Source of the DNA: Salvelinus alpinus
Lineage: Eukaryota > Chordata > Actinopteri > Salmoniformes > Salmonidae
DNA: 64,000 bases
Reading direction: 5' to 3'
Assembly (NCBI RefSeq): GCF_045679555.1
Contig: NC_092115.1
Coordinates: 36,154,728-36,218,727 of the forward strand
Shown: positions 45,060 to 57,124 of the stretch, piece after piece
Numbering within the stretch: the stretch's first letter is position 1
How the letters are laid out: the number at the start of each line of letters is the position of its first letter
Notes under the pieces: model-generated
What the model saw: only the letters and a program-made list of their open reading frames with translations
Told to the model about the DNA's origin: nothing
The model's database searches: none
Position numbers and translations under genes: made by a program

Positions 45060-45720
45060 AATCTGAAATTACATTAGCCCACTAAATGTGCCGAATTTAA
45101 AGACTTTAGGTCAAATGCCCCGTTTTGAAATTCGGTACATAGCTCCCTCTCCTCACAAGGAACAAATTTGCCTCAGGGACCCATAAGGTCTGCCATGATG
45201 GATTTTTTTGAATTTTGTTAAAATGCTACTCTTCTGGCACCAAATGACTGATCTGGACAAAACTTGACGTGTCATCTATGAACAAAAGTCTCTCAACACA
45301 ATATTTTCCAGACTAGTACCTAAAATAACATGGTCGCTGTTGACCATTAAACACTCACGTGGGCGTGGTCTGGCTTATAAATGCATATAAATCCGTCAAG
45401 GATATTCGTATTGTAACACAATTTGATACACATGTTGCAAACACTGTTAAGACTCAATATGTCTTAATCTGTTTGACTCAGAGTGCTGAAATTTGGCTTA
45501 CATGCTCAGGGATACGAGTCTAGCTAACCCACACGATATCTCAGACACCGCTGGCCTGATTTTGACAAAACATGGGTGAATGAAGCATCTTGCCATAGAG
45601 AATTCTCATTTACAACAGTACACTGATTGGCCCAAGGGGGGCATTGCATAATTCATGGGGGGTGACATGTTTACTGTTGCCTTATTTTAAAGTGAGGATG
45701 TCAGGAAACGAATCTATATG
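45060..45720. repeat. Member of a long non-coding repeat shared with 54.1 kb
   Basis: 'caaatttgcctcagggacccataaggtctgcc' matches 'aaatttgcctcaaggacccacagg' near 54200. Dispersed repeat, family unknown. Confidence 0.5.
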
Positions 45721-47420
45721 TATAAAAAAAGCTCTGCCAAAATTATACCTTCAAATGGTATTGGCCTCAATTGAAAAAAAGGCATACACTTCTTAGAAAT
45801 GGGTGATAATAACAAGTCAGGGTCATTAGAGTCTAACAGATTTTTTTTTTAAACATTCAGTCAGAATTGGAAGACAATCCTATTGACCCTGCCAATACTA
45901 CAAGGGCGAATACAGTATCTTACTATTGTGTTATTTTCTTAAAGTATAAACACTTAAAGCCAAGGGGAAACAGAGAAGCAGTGTACAGTTAGCAGGCTGT
46001 GTTTGGGTCATACATAAATAGAGGGGAGAGAGAATAGAGGAAGGAGAGGATGGAGGAAAACATAGCAGCAGGACAGGAAGAAACAGATGGTCGTTAACAA
46101 ACACTGTAGACATGTTTAACATACACACGAGTGAGTGAGTGGGTAATCTAACTTTCCTCTATTTATGAACAACAAATGCAAAGGGCACTCTCCACATTTT
46201 GGATAGAGCAGAGCACAGACAGGAAGAGTGTGTTTTCATGGGCTTAGGATCCATCACTTTCCAACAAAGAACAGCTTATGGCAGCTGGGTCTGGGTCTAA
46301 ACTCTTGATTACGCCTCATTTCCAGATGCATCAAACTATTTGCGTTCCGGCGGAAGTCATTCATTGTCAATGAAGCAGTCCGCAACCCTACGTTGGGGTG
46401 CCGCAATAGGCTGTGGTGCATTCTGTGTACTGCATGCATTCAATATTTTCAAATCGTGGGTTGCTTTACCGCGCGGTGGTACAAACGGAAGTACAGTCAC
46501 AGACTCTAACAAGCTAACTTTTAGCTACTGTAGTTGAAAAGCGAAGCACATGTGCGTCAAGTACGGAAAATGTGGACTAGACATCCAGCAAAACAAAGCG
46601 CATATGCATCTGTTGGACATCGGGCAATAGACCTCCATGCAGTGGAAGCAGCTGGCTGAGCCAGGGGGAAGAAGATGGTGTTATCTAGAGGTTACCCATC
46701 AGGCCACTGAACAGGAAGCAGGTACAGAGGAACAGGAAGTATGGCCAGGTCAGCTGAAGGCTGATGGGAAAATTCCCAGTTACAGCAATAAACACAGCAG
46801 CGTGCTGGGGGATATGTGTAAACCTATTTTATCTTCAGCAAAGAGACCGCTGAGAGACCAGTCTCAAGTCTTACTAGCTCCATACAGAGAATGCAGGTGT
46901 GTTTTTCTTTTTTGGCTTATGTGTGTTTGATCTGTCCCTGTGACTGTGTGCATGACTGTGGTATTGGAACGTTGTTGTTGAACCCATTATAGTATCATTA
47001 TCGTGACAGAAGGAACAGACTTTCCAAAATATTCCAATCTGGAATTCCAACTAAAGGTGTCAATATCTCCAAATGGTGGTTGTTGTTCCGCTGTCAAGGC
47101 AACCTGAAGACAAGCGTGTCATCTCAGGGTTGATCTCACAGCAAGGACAGAGCACAGAGACAATAACAGTGCTATCAGTCCATGAGTTTGCTTGAGACTG
47201 AGGAGCAACACTGAGGCCCATAGAGCTCTACTGGAACTGTAAGGAGTTTCTCCACACATTGCATATTACAGACAGATCATAAGACATATTTCCATCTATT
47301 CAGGAAAATAATGAAAAACCTAGTTAGAGAGTTTACATTCAGTAATGCTAATACCTAGGATATGTATTTGCATGGTAGTACCTATGTAATTACAGTGTAG
47401 AAACACATTGTTGCTACATA
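45721..47420. other. Non-coding stretch, nothing recognised with confidence
   Basis: Short frames only. 46250-46620 has repeat-like sequence ('gcggtggtacaaacggaag') of unknown family. Confidence 0.35.
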
Positions 47421-47904
47421 CAGGTAACTGCCAAAATAATGGAAGCACTTGAGGGATACAAAGTATATTGAAAACAGGTTCTTCCACACAGGTGTGGTTC
47501 CTGAGTTAAATAAACAATGAACATCCCATCATGCTTAGGGTCATGTATAAAATTGCTGGGCAGGCCATTATTTTGGCTATTTCTTTGAGGATGAGAATGC
47601 CCCCATCCACAGGGCACGAATGGTCACTGAATGGTTTGATGAGCATGAAAACGATGTAAACCACATGCCATGGCCATCTCAGTCACCAGAGCTCAACCCA
47701 ATTGAACACCATCAACAAAACACAAAATGATGGTATTTCTTGTGGAAGAATAGTGTTGCAACCCTCCGATAGAGTTCCAGACACTTGTAGAATCTATGCC
47801 AAAGTGCATGGAAGCTGTTCTGTCTCGTGGTGGCCCAACGCCAAATTAAGACACCTTATGTTGGTGTTTCCTTTATTTTGGCAGATGCCTACTTGTTATA
47901 CCTG
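47421..47904 (+). mobile_element. Internally deleted Tc1-like transposon (484 bp)
   Basis: Left end 'caggtaactgccaaaataatgg' after TA and right end 'ggtgtttcctttattttggcag' belong to a known-looking salmonid Tc1-like family. Inside, a short transposase scrap is readable: RARMVTEWFDEHEND-like and MPWPSQSPELNPIEH, where Glu at the third catalytic position is kept. Confidence 0.8.
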
Positions 47905-48097
47905 TACTTGAAGCACCCCTTAAAATGTGAGGCACAATGTTCTATTTGATATTCATTTGAACATTTTCCTTCCCCTATATAACCAATGCAGAAAGTATCA
48001 CCTGAAAAGCAAAACAAAAAAACAGGGGGAGCCACCCCCTTCCCTCGGCCCCCTCTCTCTCTCCCTCTCTCACACACACCAGAAGTAGTCACCTCCA

Positions 48098-49385
48098 AAA
48101 CGATTGACACCCTTGATAAAGATGAGCAAAAAAGACAATCAAATAAATAATTAAAATACTGAGCTATATCGTATGCTCAACATATCGAGAAAATTATATT
48201 ATTTTATAATAGCACAATTGCTAGTAGAAAGATATTTTGTTTAACAAGTAGCCTAATACTTATTGGCACCCTGGCTTTCAATACTCCAGCACCCTCCCCT
48301 TGGGAGGATAACGACAGAGCCTTTTTTTCAAATGTTTTATGAGATTGGAGAACACATTGGGAGGAATCATAGGACTTTCCTCCATACAGAATTTTTCCAG
48401 ATCCTTGATATCTTCGACTGCCCTCTTCAATTCAAACCACTGGTTTTCAATGGGTTCAAGTCCGGAGACTGATAAAATGATGATTTTATAGTCAATTAAC
48501 CATTTCTTATGGATTTGGATGTGTGCCTGAGGTTATTGTCCTGCTGGAAGATCCACTTGTGGCCAAGTTGCAGAGGCAACCAGGTTTTTGGCTAAAATGT
48601 CCTGGTACATGATGCCATTGATTTAACGAGGTTCCCAGTATCAGTGGAAGCAAAATAGCCCCATAACATCTATCACTCCAGTGTTCATTTGCTAAATTGT
48701 AATTACTTTGCTACTATGGCCTATTTATTGTCTTACCTCCTTACGCCATTTGCACACACTGTATATAGACTTTTTCTATTGTGTTATTGACTTTACGTTT
48801 GTTTATTCCAGGTGTAACTCTGTGTTGTTTGTGTCACACTGCTTTGCTTTATCTTGGCCAGGTCGCAGTTGTAAATGAGAACTTGTTCTCAACTGGCCTA
48901 CCTGGTTAAATAAAGGTGTGAAAAAAAAATACACCACATATTTTACAGTAGGTATGAGGTACTTTTCTGCATATGCCTCCATTATTTTAAGCCAAACCCA
49001 TCACTGGTGTGTGTGACCAAAGAGCTCTATTTTCATGTCATCTGACCATAGCACTGGGTCTAAGATCCCTCACAATGTGTTCTCCAATCTCATAAACATT
49101 TTAGAAAAAGGATGTGCCATTATCCTCACAAAGGTGCTGGAGTATTGAAAACAGGGCTGCCAATAATTATCTTTTTGTGAATTTTGTGATTTTTTTGTGA
49201 TTTTTTTAATCTTTTGTGATTTTTTTAAAATTGCTTGTTAAAAAAAAACATATCTTTCTCTGAGTAATTGTGTTAGTATTAAAAAAAAATCCCAATTTTT
49301 ATGCATGAAATATAGCTCACTATTTGAAATATTTATTTGATATCGCTTTTTTTTGCTAATCTTCATCAACGGTGCCAATAATTTG
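48098..49385 (-). mobile_element. Old Tc1-like transposon with a SINE/LINE-tail insertion
   Basis: Minus-strand transposase traces are visible as antisense words ('tgagattggagaacacattggg', 'gttattgtcctgctggaagatccac', 'ccatagcactgggtc'). Frames are fully broken. Ends are 'cgattgacacccttgataaa' and 'ggtgccaataatttgtgt'. An unrelated insertion splits it at 48670-48925. Confidence 0.7.
48670..48925 (+). mobile_element. LINE/SINE 3'-tail insertion
   Basis: It ends 'gtaaatgagaacttgttctcaactggcctacctggttaaataaaggtg' (cut here only for description at 48865-48918), a tail similar to that of the SINEs at 4446 and 62319. It interrupts the Tc1-like element in the middle of its catalytic region. Confidence 0.7.
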
Positions 49386-49570
49386 TGTGGTGACTGTGGT
49401 GCCAAATTGCCACGCTTCCACCTACAAAATCAAAGAGCAAAAGAAGGAAAGCAAATATTGTGAAAGCTGTTATTCAAAAGGAAATCTAGTCAACATGATT
49501 AAGATTGGGTTACGAAATAGAGCGGGTAACAATATTTTCAAAAACAATACGTAATCCCAGAGGACACCGC
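49386..49570. other. Unassigned sequence between transposon and jun promoter
   Basis: No repeat or coding signal recognised. Confidence 0.35.
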
Positions 49571-49582
49571 TCCTTTTACTGC

Positions 49583-49730
49583 ATTACCTAATCCCATCAA
49601 CCATTGCGGGAGGCGGGAACATGGCTGGTTGTCAACGCAACGTGCATGTCATTACAAAAAGTAACGCCCATCACATCATCTCAAACCAATAGGAAGCCTT
49701 AGAAATTACATCATTGTTATTTTCAGTATA
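49583..49730 (+). promoter_or_regulatory. jun: jun promoter-proximal region
   Basis: Order of sites: TTACCTAA near 49585 (compare the jun2 site TTACCTCA), CCAAT at 49686-49690, TTACATCA at 49706-49713 (compare the proximal jun1 site TGACATCA) and TTATTTTCAG at 49717-49726 (compare the MEF2 site CTATTTTTAG). In mammals the jun1 and MEF2 sites are adjacent in this same order just upstream of the start. Transcription would begin about 49740-49800, giving a 5' leader of 350-400 bases. Site identity is by eye. Confidence 0.65.
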
Positions 49731-50141
49731 GCAGCAGCATAGAAGTGGATAAAGTTCGTCTCCACGTTGGAAGTGCTAGAAAGTACATTGTATCGAGTGA
49801 GATACAACATCTGCTTAGAAAAGAAAAGCCTCATTTCAGTAGGCAAATCGAATAAAAAAATTCTTCATTGAAACAAAGACGCATATCGATTGAGGAAGTG
49901 AATATTTTTTGTTTGATACTATTCTTCTTTTTATCAATCCTCAAGAAAAGTTTCCACTTAGGACATCAAAAGTTATCCTCCGACTTGAGGTTCGAACATT
50001 AGTCTACTTGTCCTAAAACTGTCAAAAGATTGAGGACATCGGATTGCAGTTTATCACTCCAAATTGTTTATTGCAATTTCAACATTTGATGCTTTAATTT
50101 TTTTCCCAACAACTATCTTCGAGATAAAGACCAGTCAATTG

Positions 50142-51092
50142 ATGCCCACCAAGATGGAAGCTACATTCTATGACGAATCGTTAAATGGTCAGCAAGGCGC
50201 AGTGGGTGGATATCATGGGTTTAACCCGAATAGTATGAAGCAGAGTATGACACTGAACCTCAACGACCCTAAAATGTTTAAACCTCATCTGCGGGCGAAA
50301 GCTATCGATATACTGACGTCCCCTGATGTGGGATTATTAAAACTGGCCTCTCCGGAATTGGAAAGGCTCATCATCCAGTCCTGCAATGGTTTGACGACTC
50401 CGACCCCAACTCAGTTCCTCTGTCCCAAGAACATCACCGACGAGCAAGAGGGTTTTGCTGAGGGTTTCGTGAGGGCGCTCGCGGAGCTTCATTATCAACA
50501 GCATATGCCTAATGGCAGTTGTGACTCTCAGACGAATGCTTCCAACGACATGGCATCCGCCTCTACTGTGTCGGACAGTCCTATACCCTACAGCTGCACC
50601 GTGCGCCCCGAGCCACCGGAATACACAAACTTGGGCCTTTTCAATCGGGCTGTCAGCTCTGCGTCGGCACCTACCGGCGACAGACACTCCTCCGCCAGTT
50701 ATACGTCCGTCCCGTCCCAAACCCACATCGAGACCCAGCTGCCAGCCCAGCACCCACGGCTACAGCCATTCAAGGAGGAGCCCCAGACGGTGCCCGAGAT
50801 GAGCGGCGATACCCCTCCGATGTCTCCTATCGACATGGAGAACCAGGAGAGGATAAAGGCCGAGAGAAAGCGCATGAGGAACAGGGTGGCCGCGTCTAAA
50901 TGCCGGAAAAGGAAGCTGGAGAGGATATCGAGGCTGGAGGACAGGGTCAAAAACCTGAAGACCCAACACACAGAGTTGGTCTCTTCTGCCAACGTGCTCC
51001 GGGACGAACTGGCACTGCTCAAACAGAAGGTCATGGACCACGTTAACAGCGGGTGCCAACTCATATTGACGCAGCAGCTCCAGGCGTTCTGA
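50142..51092 (+). CDS. jun: Transcription factor AP-1 subunit c-Jun
   Basis: A single-exon 316-codon gene (human c-Jun has 331). The nuclear bZIP factor pairs with Fos/ATF partners and binds TGACTCA/TGACGTCA. The start at 50142 gives [15 protein letters not shown], matching human MTAKMETTFYDDALN; in-frame ATG 50064 lies in the leader and is not conserved. The delta/JNK-docking region is at 32-57 ([19 protein letters not shown]). JNK targets Ser60-Pro and Ser70-Pro correspond to human S63 and S73. [17 protein letters not shown] and [10 protein letters not shown] precede the basic region (235-263, with [13 protein letters not shown]). The zipper has Leu at 265, 272, 279, 286 and 293, and the protein ends [17 protein letters not shown]. 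The C terminus excludes junb and jund. The middle (115-210) is shorter than in mammals and Gly/Ala runs are absent. It appears intact. Confidence 0.97.
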   Translation: MPTKMEATFYDESLNGQQGAVGGYHGFNPNSMKQSMTLNLNDPKMFKPHLRAKAIDILTSPDVGLLKLASPELERLIIQSCNGLTTPTPTQFLCPKNITDEQEGFAEGFVRALAELHYQQHMPNGSCDSQTNASNDMASASTVSDSPIPYSCTVRPEPPEYTNLGLFNRAVSSASAPTGDRHSSASYTSVPSQTHIETQLPAQHPRLQPFKEEPQTVPEMSGDTPPMSPIDMENQERIKAERKRMRNRVAASKCRKRKLERISRLEDRVKNLKTQHTELVSSANVLRDELALLKQKVMDHVNSGCQLILTQQLQAF

Positions 51093-51604
51093 ACAGCCAT
51101 AAGACATTGCGGTTTGAGTGAGAGACTTTTCATTATGGGACCAAACGCAGCTCCTATAAGGGGCGTGTTCTTCGTCTTTGCGCCCTGACAGAATGGCGAC
51201 AAGAAAAATAAACGTATTCGTGGAATAAATAGGCTAGTGGTGTCTACGGCCAACAAACAGTGGCAATGCCTGTTGATCGATTACGAGTTCTGACATTGTC
51301 TAGTATGTATATAGACCAAGTCTAGCACTGAGTTTTCTCACCAGCGACAAGTTGTACAATGTAACACAATAACGTTACGAGACATTGCTTTATTGACACA
51401 CCTTGTGCGAGGATTGACCCAGAGGTGTTTGTGTACTAGGACTGACACAAAACTGCCTTACTTTCTTAACATTTACATTAATAACATTTTGTGAAAAGGT
51501 TCAAACAAATGTTAGACCTGAATGAATAGTTTATCATAATACTATTTTTATGCCTGTCTTTTGAGCACTTCAGAAAATACAAATATACGACAAATACAAT
51601 GTGG

Positions 51605-51610
51605 AATAAA
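51605..51610 (+). terminator. jun: jun poly(A) signal
   Basis: AATAAA about 510 bases after the stop codon. The 3' UTR contains an ATTTA pentamer at 51471-51475 and AT-rich blocks, in line with the unstable mRNA of immediate-early genes. Confidence 0.6.
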
Positions 51611-51629
51611 AAGTCATGAATTGAGAATA

Positions 51630-52230
51630 TTGTCTTGTTATAATTATAAAGAATTGGGTTTTAAATAGCTTTTATTGGCACAGAAAAAAAGTTGAATAGT
51701 TCGTTCTTGGATGAACAGTGAATTAATTTAATGTTTGTTAACAGTAAAATGGGGACAGACTGACCATTGAGTCACTCCAGTGTAGTGTAATCGCTTGGTA
51801 GGGGACCGTGCTCCTCGACAACGATTGGACATCGTTTCGGAAATGAGCAGCAAGCAAGCCAAATATGGCAAGAGAGCTCTGAGAGCAGTTACGTTTTCTA
51901 TGACGGTGGGTCAGGGTGTGCCTAAAATACTGTCTCCTGTTGTAAATGCTGGTTGGTAGTAATAGTCTTACGACTGGTGTTTTAAGGAGCTGAGGTGCTA
52001 CATAAATTAAAATATCTTTGATAACGAGTTCACATGACTGAGAAAAAAACATTCTTCAATGGTGTCTTGTGTAGATATTGTAATGTGTTCAATAGTGTCA
52101 ACTACTGCCCCCCTTCACACCTACACTGCTGCTTAAATGATTACCACTATGTTGCTATCCATTGGTTATTGATTGACATTCCCAAGTATCTATTCATACT
52201 GCTACTGGACACTATTACTCCTGTTTACAT
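51630..52230. other. Non-coding stretch downstream of jun
   Basis: Nothing recognised; short frames without domains. Confidence 0.35.
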
Positions 52231-52233
52231 GTA

Positions 52234-53787
52234 CAGTGCATTTGGAAAGTATTAAGACCCCTGGACTTTTCCCCCGACATTTTGTTATGTTAAAACCTTA
52301 TTCTAAAATGTATTCGTTTTTTCCCCCTAATCAATCTACACACACAACCTCATAATGACAAAGCACAAACAGGTTTGTATACATTTTTCGTACATTTATA
52401 TTAAAAATAAAAAGAATCACATTTACATAAGTATTCAGACCCTTTACTCAGTACTTTATTGAAGCACCTTTGGCAGCGATTACAGCCTCGAGTCTTCTTG
52501 GGTATGACGCTACAAGCTTGGCACACCTGTATTTGGGGAGTTTCTCCCATTCTTCTCTGCAGATCCTCTCAAGTTCTGCCAGGTTGGATAGGGAGCGTCG
52601 CTGCAAAGCCAGATATGTTCGATCAGGTTCAAGTCCAGGCTCTGCCTGGGCCACTCAAGGACATTCAGAGACTTGTTCCAAAAGGCACCCCTGCGTTGTC
52701 TTGGCTGTGTGCTTAGGGTCGTTGTCCTGTTGGAAGGTGAACCTTCGCCCCAGTCTGAGGTCCTGAACGCTCTGGAACAGGTTTTTAATCAAGGATCTCT
52801 CCGTACTTAGCTCAGTTCATCTTTCCCTCGATCCTGACTAGTCTCCCAGTCCCTGCCGCTGAAAAACATCCCCACAGCATGATGCTGCCACCACCATGCT
52901 TCACCGTAGGAATGGTGCTATGTTTCCTCCAGATATGACGCTTGGCATTTAGGCCAAAGAGTTCAATCGTGGTTTCATCAAACCAGAGAATCTTGTTTCT
53001 CATGGTCACTGTCCATTAGGTGCCTTTTGGCAAATTCCAAGCGGGCTGTCATGTGCCTTTTACTGAGGAGTGGCTTCCGCCTAGCCACTCTGACATAAAG
53101 ACCTGATTGGTGAAGTACTGCAGAGATGGTTGTCCTTCTGGAATGTTCTCCCATCTCCACAGAGAAAGTCTGGAGCTCTGTCAGAGTGATCATCGGGTTC
53201 TTGGTCACCTCCCTGACCAAGGCCCTTCTCCGATTGCTCAGTTTGGCCAGCTCTAGGAAGAGTCTTGGTGGTTCCAAATTTCTTCCATTTAAAAGTGATG
53301 AAGGCCACCGTATTCTTGTGGATCTTTTTCTTGGTACTCTTCCCCAGATCTGAGCCTCAACACAATGCGGTCTCTGAGCTCTACCGACAATTCCTTCGAC
53401 GTCATGGCTTGGTTTTGCTCTGGCACACACTGTCAACTGTGAGACCTTATATAGACAGGTGTGTGCCTTCCCAAATCATGTCCAATCAATTGAATTTACC
53501 GCCAGTGCACTCCAATCAAGTTGTAGAAACATCAAGGATGATCAATGGAAACAGGATGCCCCTGAGCTCAATTTCGAGTCTCATAGCTAGGGTCTGAATA
53601 CTTTAAATACATTTTTTTATTTTAATATATTTGCAAAAAAAATCTAAAAACCTGTTTTCACTTTGTCATTATGGGGTAATGTGTGTAGACTGAGGATTTA
53701 AAACAAAAAAAAAATTCTTAGAATAAGGCTGTAATGTTACAAAATGTGGAAAAAGTCGAGGGGTCTGAATACTTTCCAAATGCACAG
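52234..53787 (-). mobile_element. Tc1-like transposon with both ends, transposase on minus strand
   Basis: Ends 'cagtgcatttggaaagtatt' (after TA 52232-52233) and '...aatactttccaaatgcacag' (before TA 53788-53789). The minus-strand transposase is in pieces from 53436 to 52448: KPMITLTELQ, RRTTISAVLHQSGLYVRVA and [20 protein letters not shown], then [18 protein letters not shown] (first Asp kept), [17 protein letters not shown] and finally RICREEWEKLPKYRCAKLV to KGASIKY. The second and third catalytic boxes are frame-shifted. 1554 bp, normal length for the family. Confidence 0.9.
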
Positions 53788-54089
53788 TATATAATACCAT
53801 TAGTATATTACCATAAGTAGTTATATATATCCCTGCTACCAGTCATGTTTTAGTCCTGTTTACATGTATATTGGCCTATCACGCCTACACTTGCACACCA
53901 CTTATGATGCTGCATACTGTTTACTATTATTATAAGGGATTCACAGCAAAGCTATGAAACCTATTGTTATTCTTAGATACTTCCCCCCAATTGACATGGT
54001 TAAATAACTCAAGCATAAATTGGTAATTTATTTATTTGGCACACAGAAACTAGAGTCCATGAGTAGCTTGGTCAAAAATAATGGCACAG

Positions 54090-55270
54090 TTGGCCTATAG
54101 GTGGTGCTGTTATAATCAGTCTCACAAACCCTCATATCCGCTGCCCCGTTTGACCTAGAGACTTGAAAGGTCTTTCCTCATGCTGAAAAAATTTGCCTCA
54201 AGGACCCACAGGATAGATTTTCCTCCATCTTGGACATTTTGGAAAATCTTTGAAAAATTTCTCATGAACCATAAATCCAAATTATACCATCTCTTAACTT
54301 AGTTCGAGAAAAACTAAGGGATTGGTGATGAGATGGCTGAGTTATTGATAAATCAGGAAATCAGATTTTACGTGTCCATTTAAAATCTTTGTAAATCCAC
54401 AATGGCCTATCAACTTTGTAGGGTCACCAAACACATTACCATGATGAACCATGTTAAGTTTGGCTTTGATATCTTAAAAAGTTAACAATTCACTTTGACT
54501 ATGTAAGACCAATGCTTATTAAAATAATCATAAAATAATCTTCACCTGGACTGAAAGTCTGATACACTCAGAATGTGGTATTTTGAATCATCAAAACAGT
54601 CCCTAAACAGTTTGAGAAAATAACATTGATGCATTCAAAGATGGCCACACTATACCAATAGATGCATATTAGCACATGTGGAAAAAAATTCAAAACAATA
54701 AAGAAATCTTCTCATGAACCATGAACCATGACCATGCTACGTCTTAACTTAGTTTGTGAAAAGCTAAAGGGATTGGTAAAAAGATGGCAGAGTTAGCAAA
54801 TCAAAAATCAGATTTGACGTGTCCATTTAAACCACTGTAAAGCCACTCCAAAGTGGCCTATCAACTTGAAACGTATCATCGCTATAATGGACGTCCTTAT
54901 GCTAATAATACTTAAAACATCTTCTCATGAACTTTAAGTCAGATTGAGTCTATATACCAAATCTGGAGTCAATGAATTAGCCTAATGAATTTGACAATGA
55001 TTAGTTGCTGCATTCAAAGTCGGCCACACTACACCACTAGATGGCACCATATCACACCAGGGCTATAAAGAACTGAACCGATGGACATGGGCCATGAAAC
55101 TTGGTAAGTAAACCTTACGTATATGTCCTTACAAGCTGTGTGAACATAAAGTCACTGCAACCTTAGATGGCTGCACCAGACCAGTTGGTGGCACTATAGA
55201 TTTCATTGGCAACAGTGAGATATGGCAACAATACTAGAGTAATTACTATTGATCAAGTGGACTTTGATAT
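54090..55270. repeat. Long non-coding repeat with semi-tandem ~450-bp units
   Basis: 'ctcatgaacc' at 54261 and 54711, 'cagattt(t)acgtgtccatttaaa' and 'ggcctatcaactt' near 54404 and 54855 recur in the same order about 450 bases apart, with a third partial unit near 54923. Shares words with 45060-45720. No coding capacity. Confidence 0.65.
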
Positions 55271-56024
55271 TAAACAGGTGTAAACTGGTGTAAAAAAATT
55301 ATAAATAATATATACACACATATATACATATTTGCATGCATACTAATACATGCATTGCTCTGACAAAGTACAGTGAACAAGGACCCAAGTGTACTACTCA
55401 GGCATAACTCTACAAGAGCATGTCAATATCGCAATAATAGGGCTGCAACATTTGTACACAGAGGCGTGGGGAATACAACAAAAGTAACACTATTTTATCA
55501 AACAAATTAACGGACAAAATAAACCCACCAGAAGGTCAGAAATGCACCCATCCTCAAACGTATTAACATAACTAACGGTGCATTTAAAGGAGGGTCAGAG
55601 AGGCTATGGGAGAGATACCACTGTGTGCGCACGCGTGTGTAGACATGTTAGTGTCATAACAACCTGTCTGTGACCACACCACACTGGGCCTTCATTCCTT
55701 CCTTTTCATTACAGCACAGCTCTGTGAGCCTTCAACACAGATCTACTGTGTGCATCATAGGCTGGGTTTGCACTCTACCAAGCGTTCGAAAACGTTATCG
55801 ACACTAGTGTAAAGTTGTGGTGCGTGGTGAAGCGGTTGCAGAGCCTCTACGGAGTAGACCTAGTGGAGTGTAAATCCAGTCTTCGATATCATCCTCTCGC
55901 TCTGCTTCAAGGCAGGGTTTAGGGCCCATATGGATGCCTCAACACTGTTTGTTAAACTCTCCATTTGTCTCTGCCATACCCCCACCACAATCTGCCTGTC
56001 GATCCACCAGACTGTCTGTGTGTC
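55271..56024. other. Non-coding stretch, nothing recognised
   Basis: Contains a short (TA)/(CATA) run near 55310-55335. No gene seen. Confidence 0.35.
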
Positions 56025-56177
56025 TCAGCTGACGAGCAGACCATTCATCCCTGCGAGGCATTGGCAGTGCACATGGTTCTGCTCCAGTTCCTCATGACCG
56101 GGATGCCACAGCCGGGACAGGATCCGTTCCATGTTCAGGGCATACATGGTGTGAAAGGGCATCACACCTCAGTGGAC
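56025..56177 (-). pseudogene. Possible exon of an unidentified gene
   Basis: On the minus strand, after an acceptor-like 'tttttccttgacgtag', 51 codons read VH, a TGA, then [21 protein letters not shown] and [19 protein letters not shown] to a stop. It continues in phase 0 from the candidate exon at 56391. I do not recognise the family. The early TGA (56169-56171) suggests a pseudogene or a false exon. Confidence 0.3.
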
Positions 56178-56390
56178 CTACGTCAAGGAAAAACATAAAC
56201 AATATAGTCGTTTGAGTTGATTTCTTTCACATACAATGACACAAATACCTTTTCAGCTTTCCTTTTTATTAGAGAGAAAAATGTTTGTTGAATGCAGTTG
56301 AAAAAGCAAATCAATTCAAATGTCAGAATGTTTTTTTGTTATAGGTATAATCATGTGACCTAAGGCAGATTGAAGCGGTGATTCTCTCAC

Positions 56391-56540
56391 CTGTTCCAGG
56401 AGATCAAACATGCTGATAGGAGGGAGGGGCGCAAGGAGACTGTCACCAGAACAGGCCAATAGGAGAGCAGCCTGCTGCTCAGCATCGTCTTGTAATAGCG
56501 GAGGGGGCGGGCCGGCCAGACGAGATACACTGTGAGGTGG
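56391..56540 (-). pseudogene. Possible exon ending [11 protein letters not shown]
   Basis: On the minus strand an open stretch reads [37 protein letters not shown] and ISMFDLLEQ, then a donor-like 'gtgaga' at 56390. Composition is gene-like (GC-rich, unlike its surroundings). Family unknown; the 5' boundary was not determined. Confidence 0.35.
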
Positions 56541-57124
56541 GCTAGAGTACGGATGAGGAGAGAGAGTCAGAACAGACAGACAGAGACAGACGAGCATGAC
56601 AAGAGCCTAAAAGTCATTTATTAGTAAGGGGAAATTCTGCCTGGCCCTTAAACTGCAAATTAAATGTGTAAATAAAAAATAAAAAAGTATTTTAGATGGA
56701 CCTCTATCCAGTCTCCAAGTGATCCTTTTTGCAGTGTGCTGTACGGGCAGCTCTCCTACCTCACCTTACTGCTACTACTGGTGCTTCATGTACCTAAAGT
56801 ATAGTATGCTGTTTGAACTAACAACCATTTAAGGTAAAACTGAAGTCTATAAAATTACTCTAAGTTGACCCTTGAATTTACATTTGAACAGAGCAGTTCA
56901 ACTTTATTCTACAGTCCGCTGCTTACCATATAGTTACTCATTAAAATGGTAATAGCATAATAATTACATTTTGGTTTCTATGCAATTCATTGATACAAGT
57001 AGTTGTGCAACCAGAGGGGGGGGGGAGAGTAATAAAAAAATATAAACTCTAGACCACCTTTACGCCACACACAGAGATGCATACAAAGCCCTCCCTCACC
57101 CTCCATTTGGCAAATCTGACCATA
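56541..57124. other. Non-coding stretch, nothing recognised
   Basis: AT-rich with a poly-G run near 57017-57026. No coding signal. Confidence 0.35.

Noticed and set aside
50064-50141. Upstream in-frame ATG extending c-Jun by 26 residues
   Set aside because: The extra residues do not resemble any Jun N terminus; [11 protein letters not shown] at 50142 aligns with the conserved start.
50337-51256. Several antisense and alternative-frame ORFs over jun
   Set aside because: Shadows of the jun coding sequence with no domain homology.
56169-56171. In-frame TGA as selenocysteine
   Set aside because: No SECIS-like element was sought successfully downstream, no known selenoprotein context, and nearby host genes are decayed; nonsense mutation or false exon is simpler.
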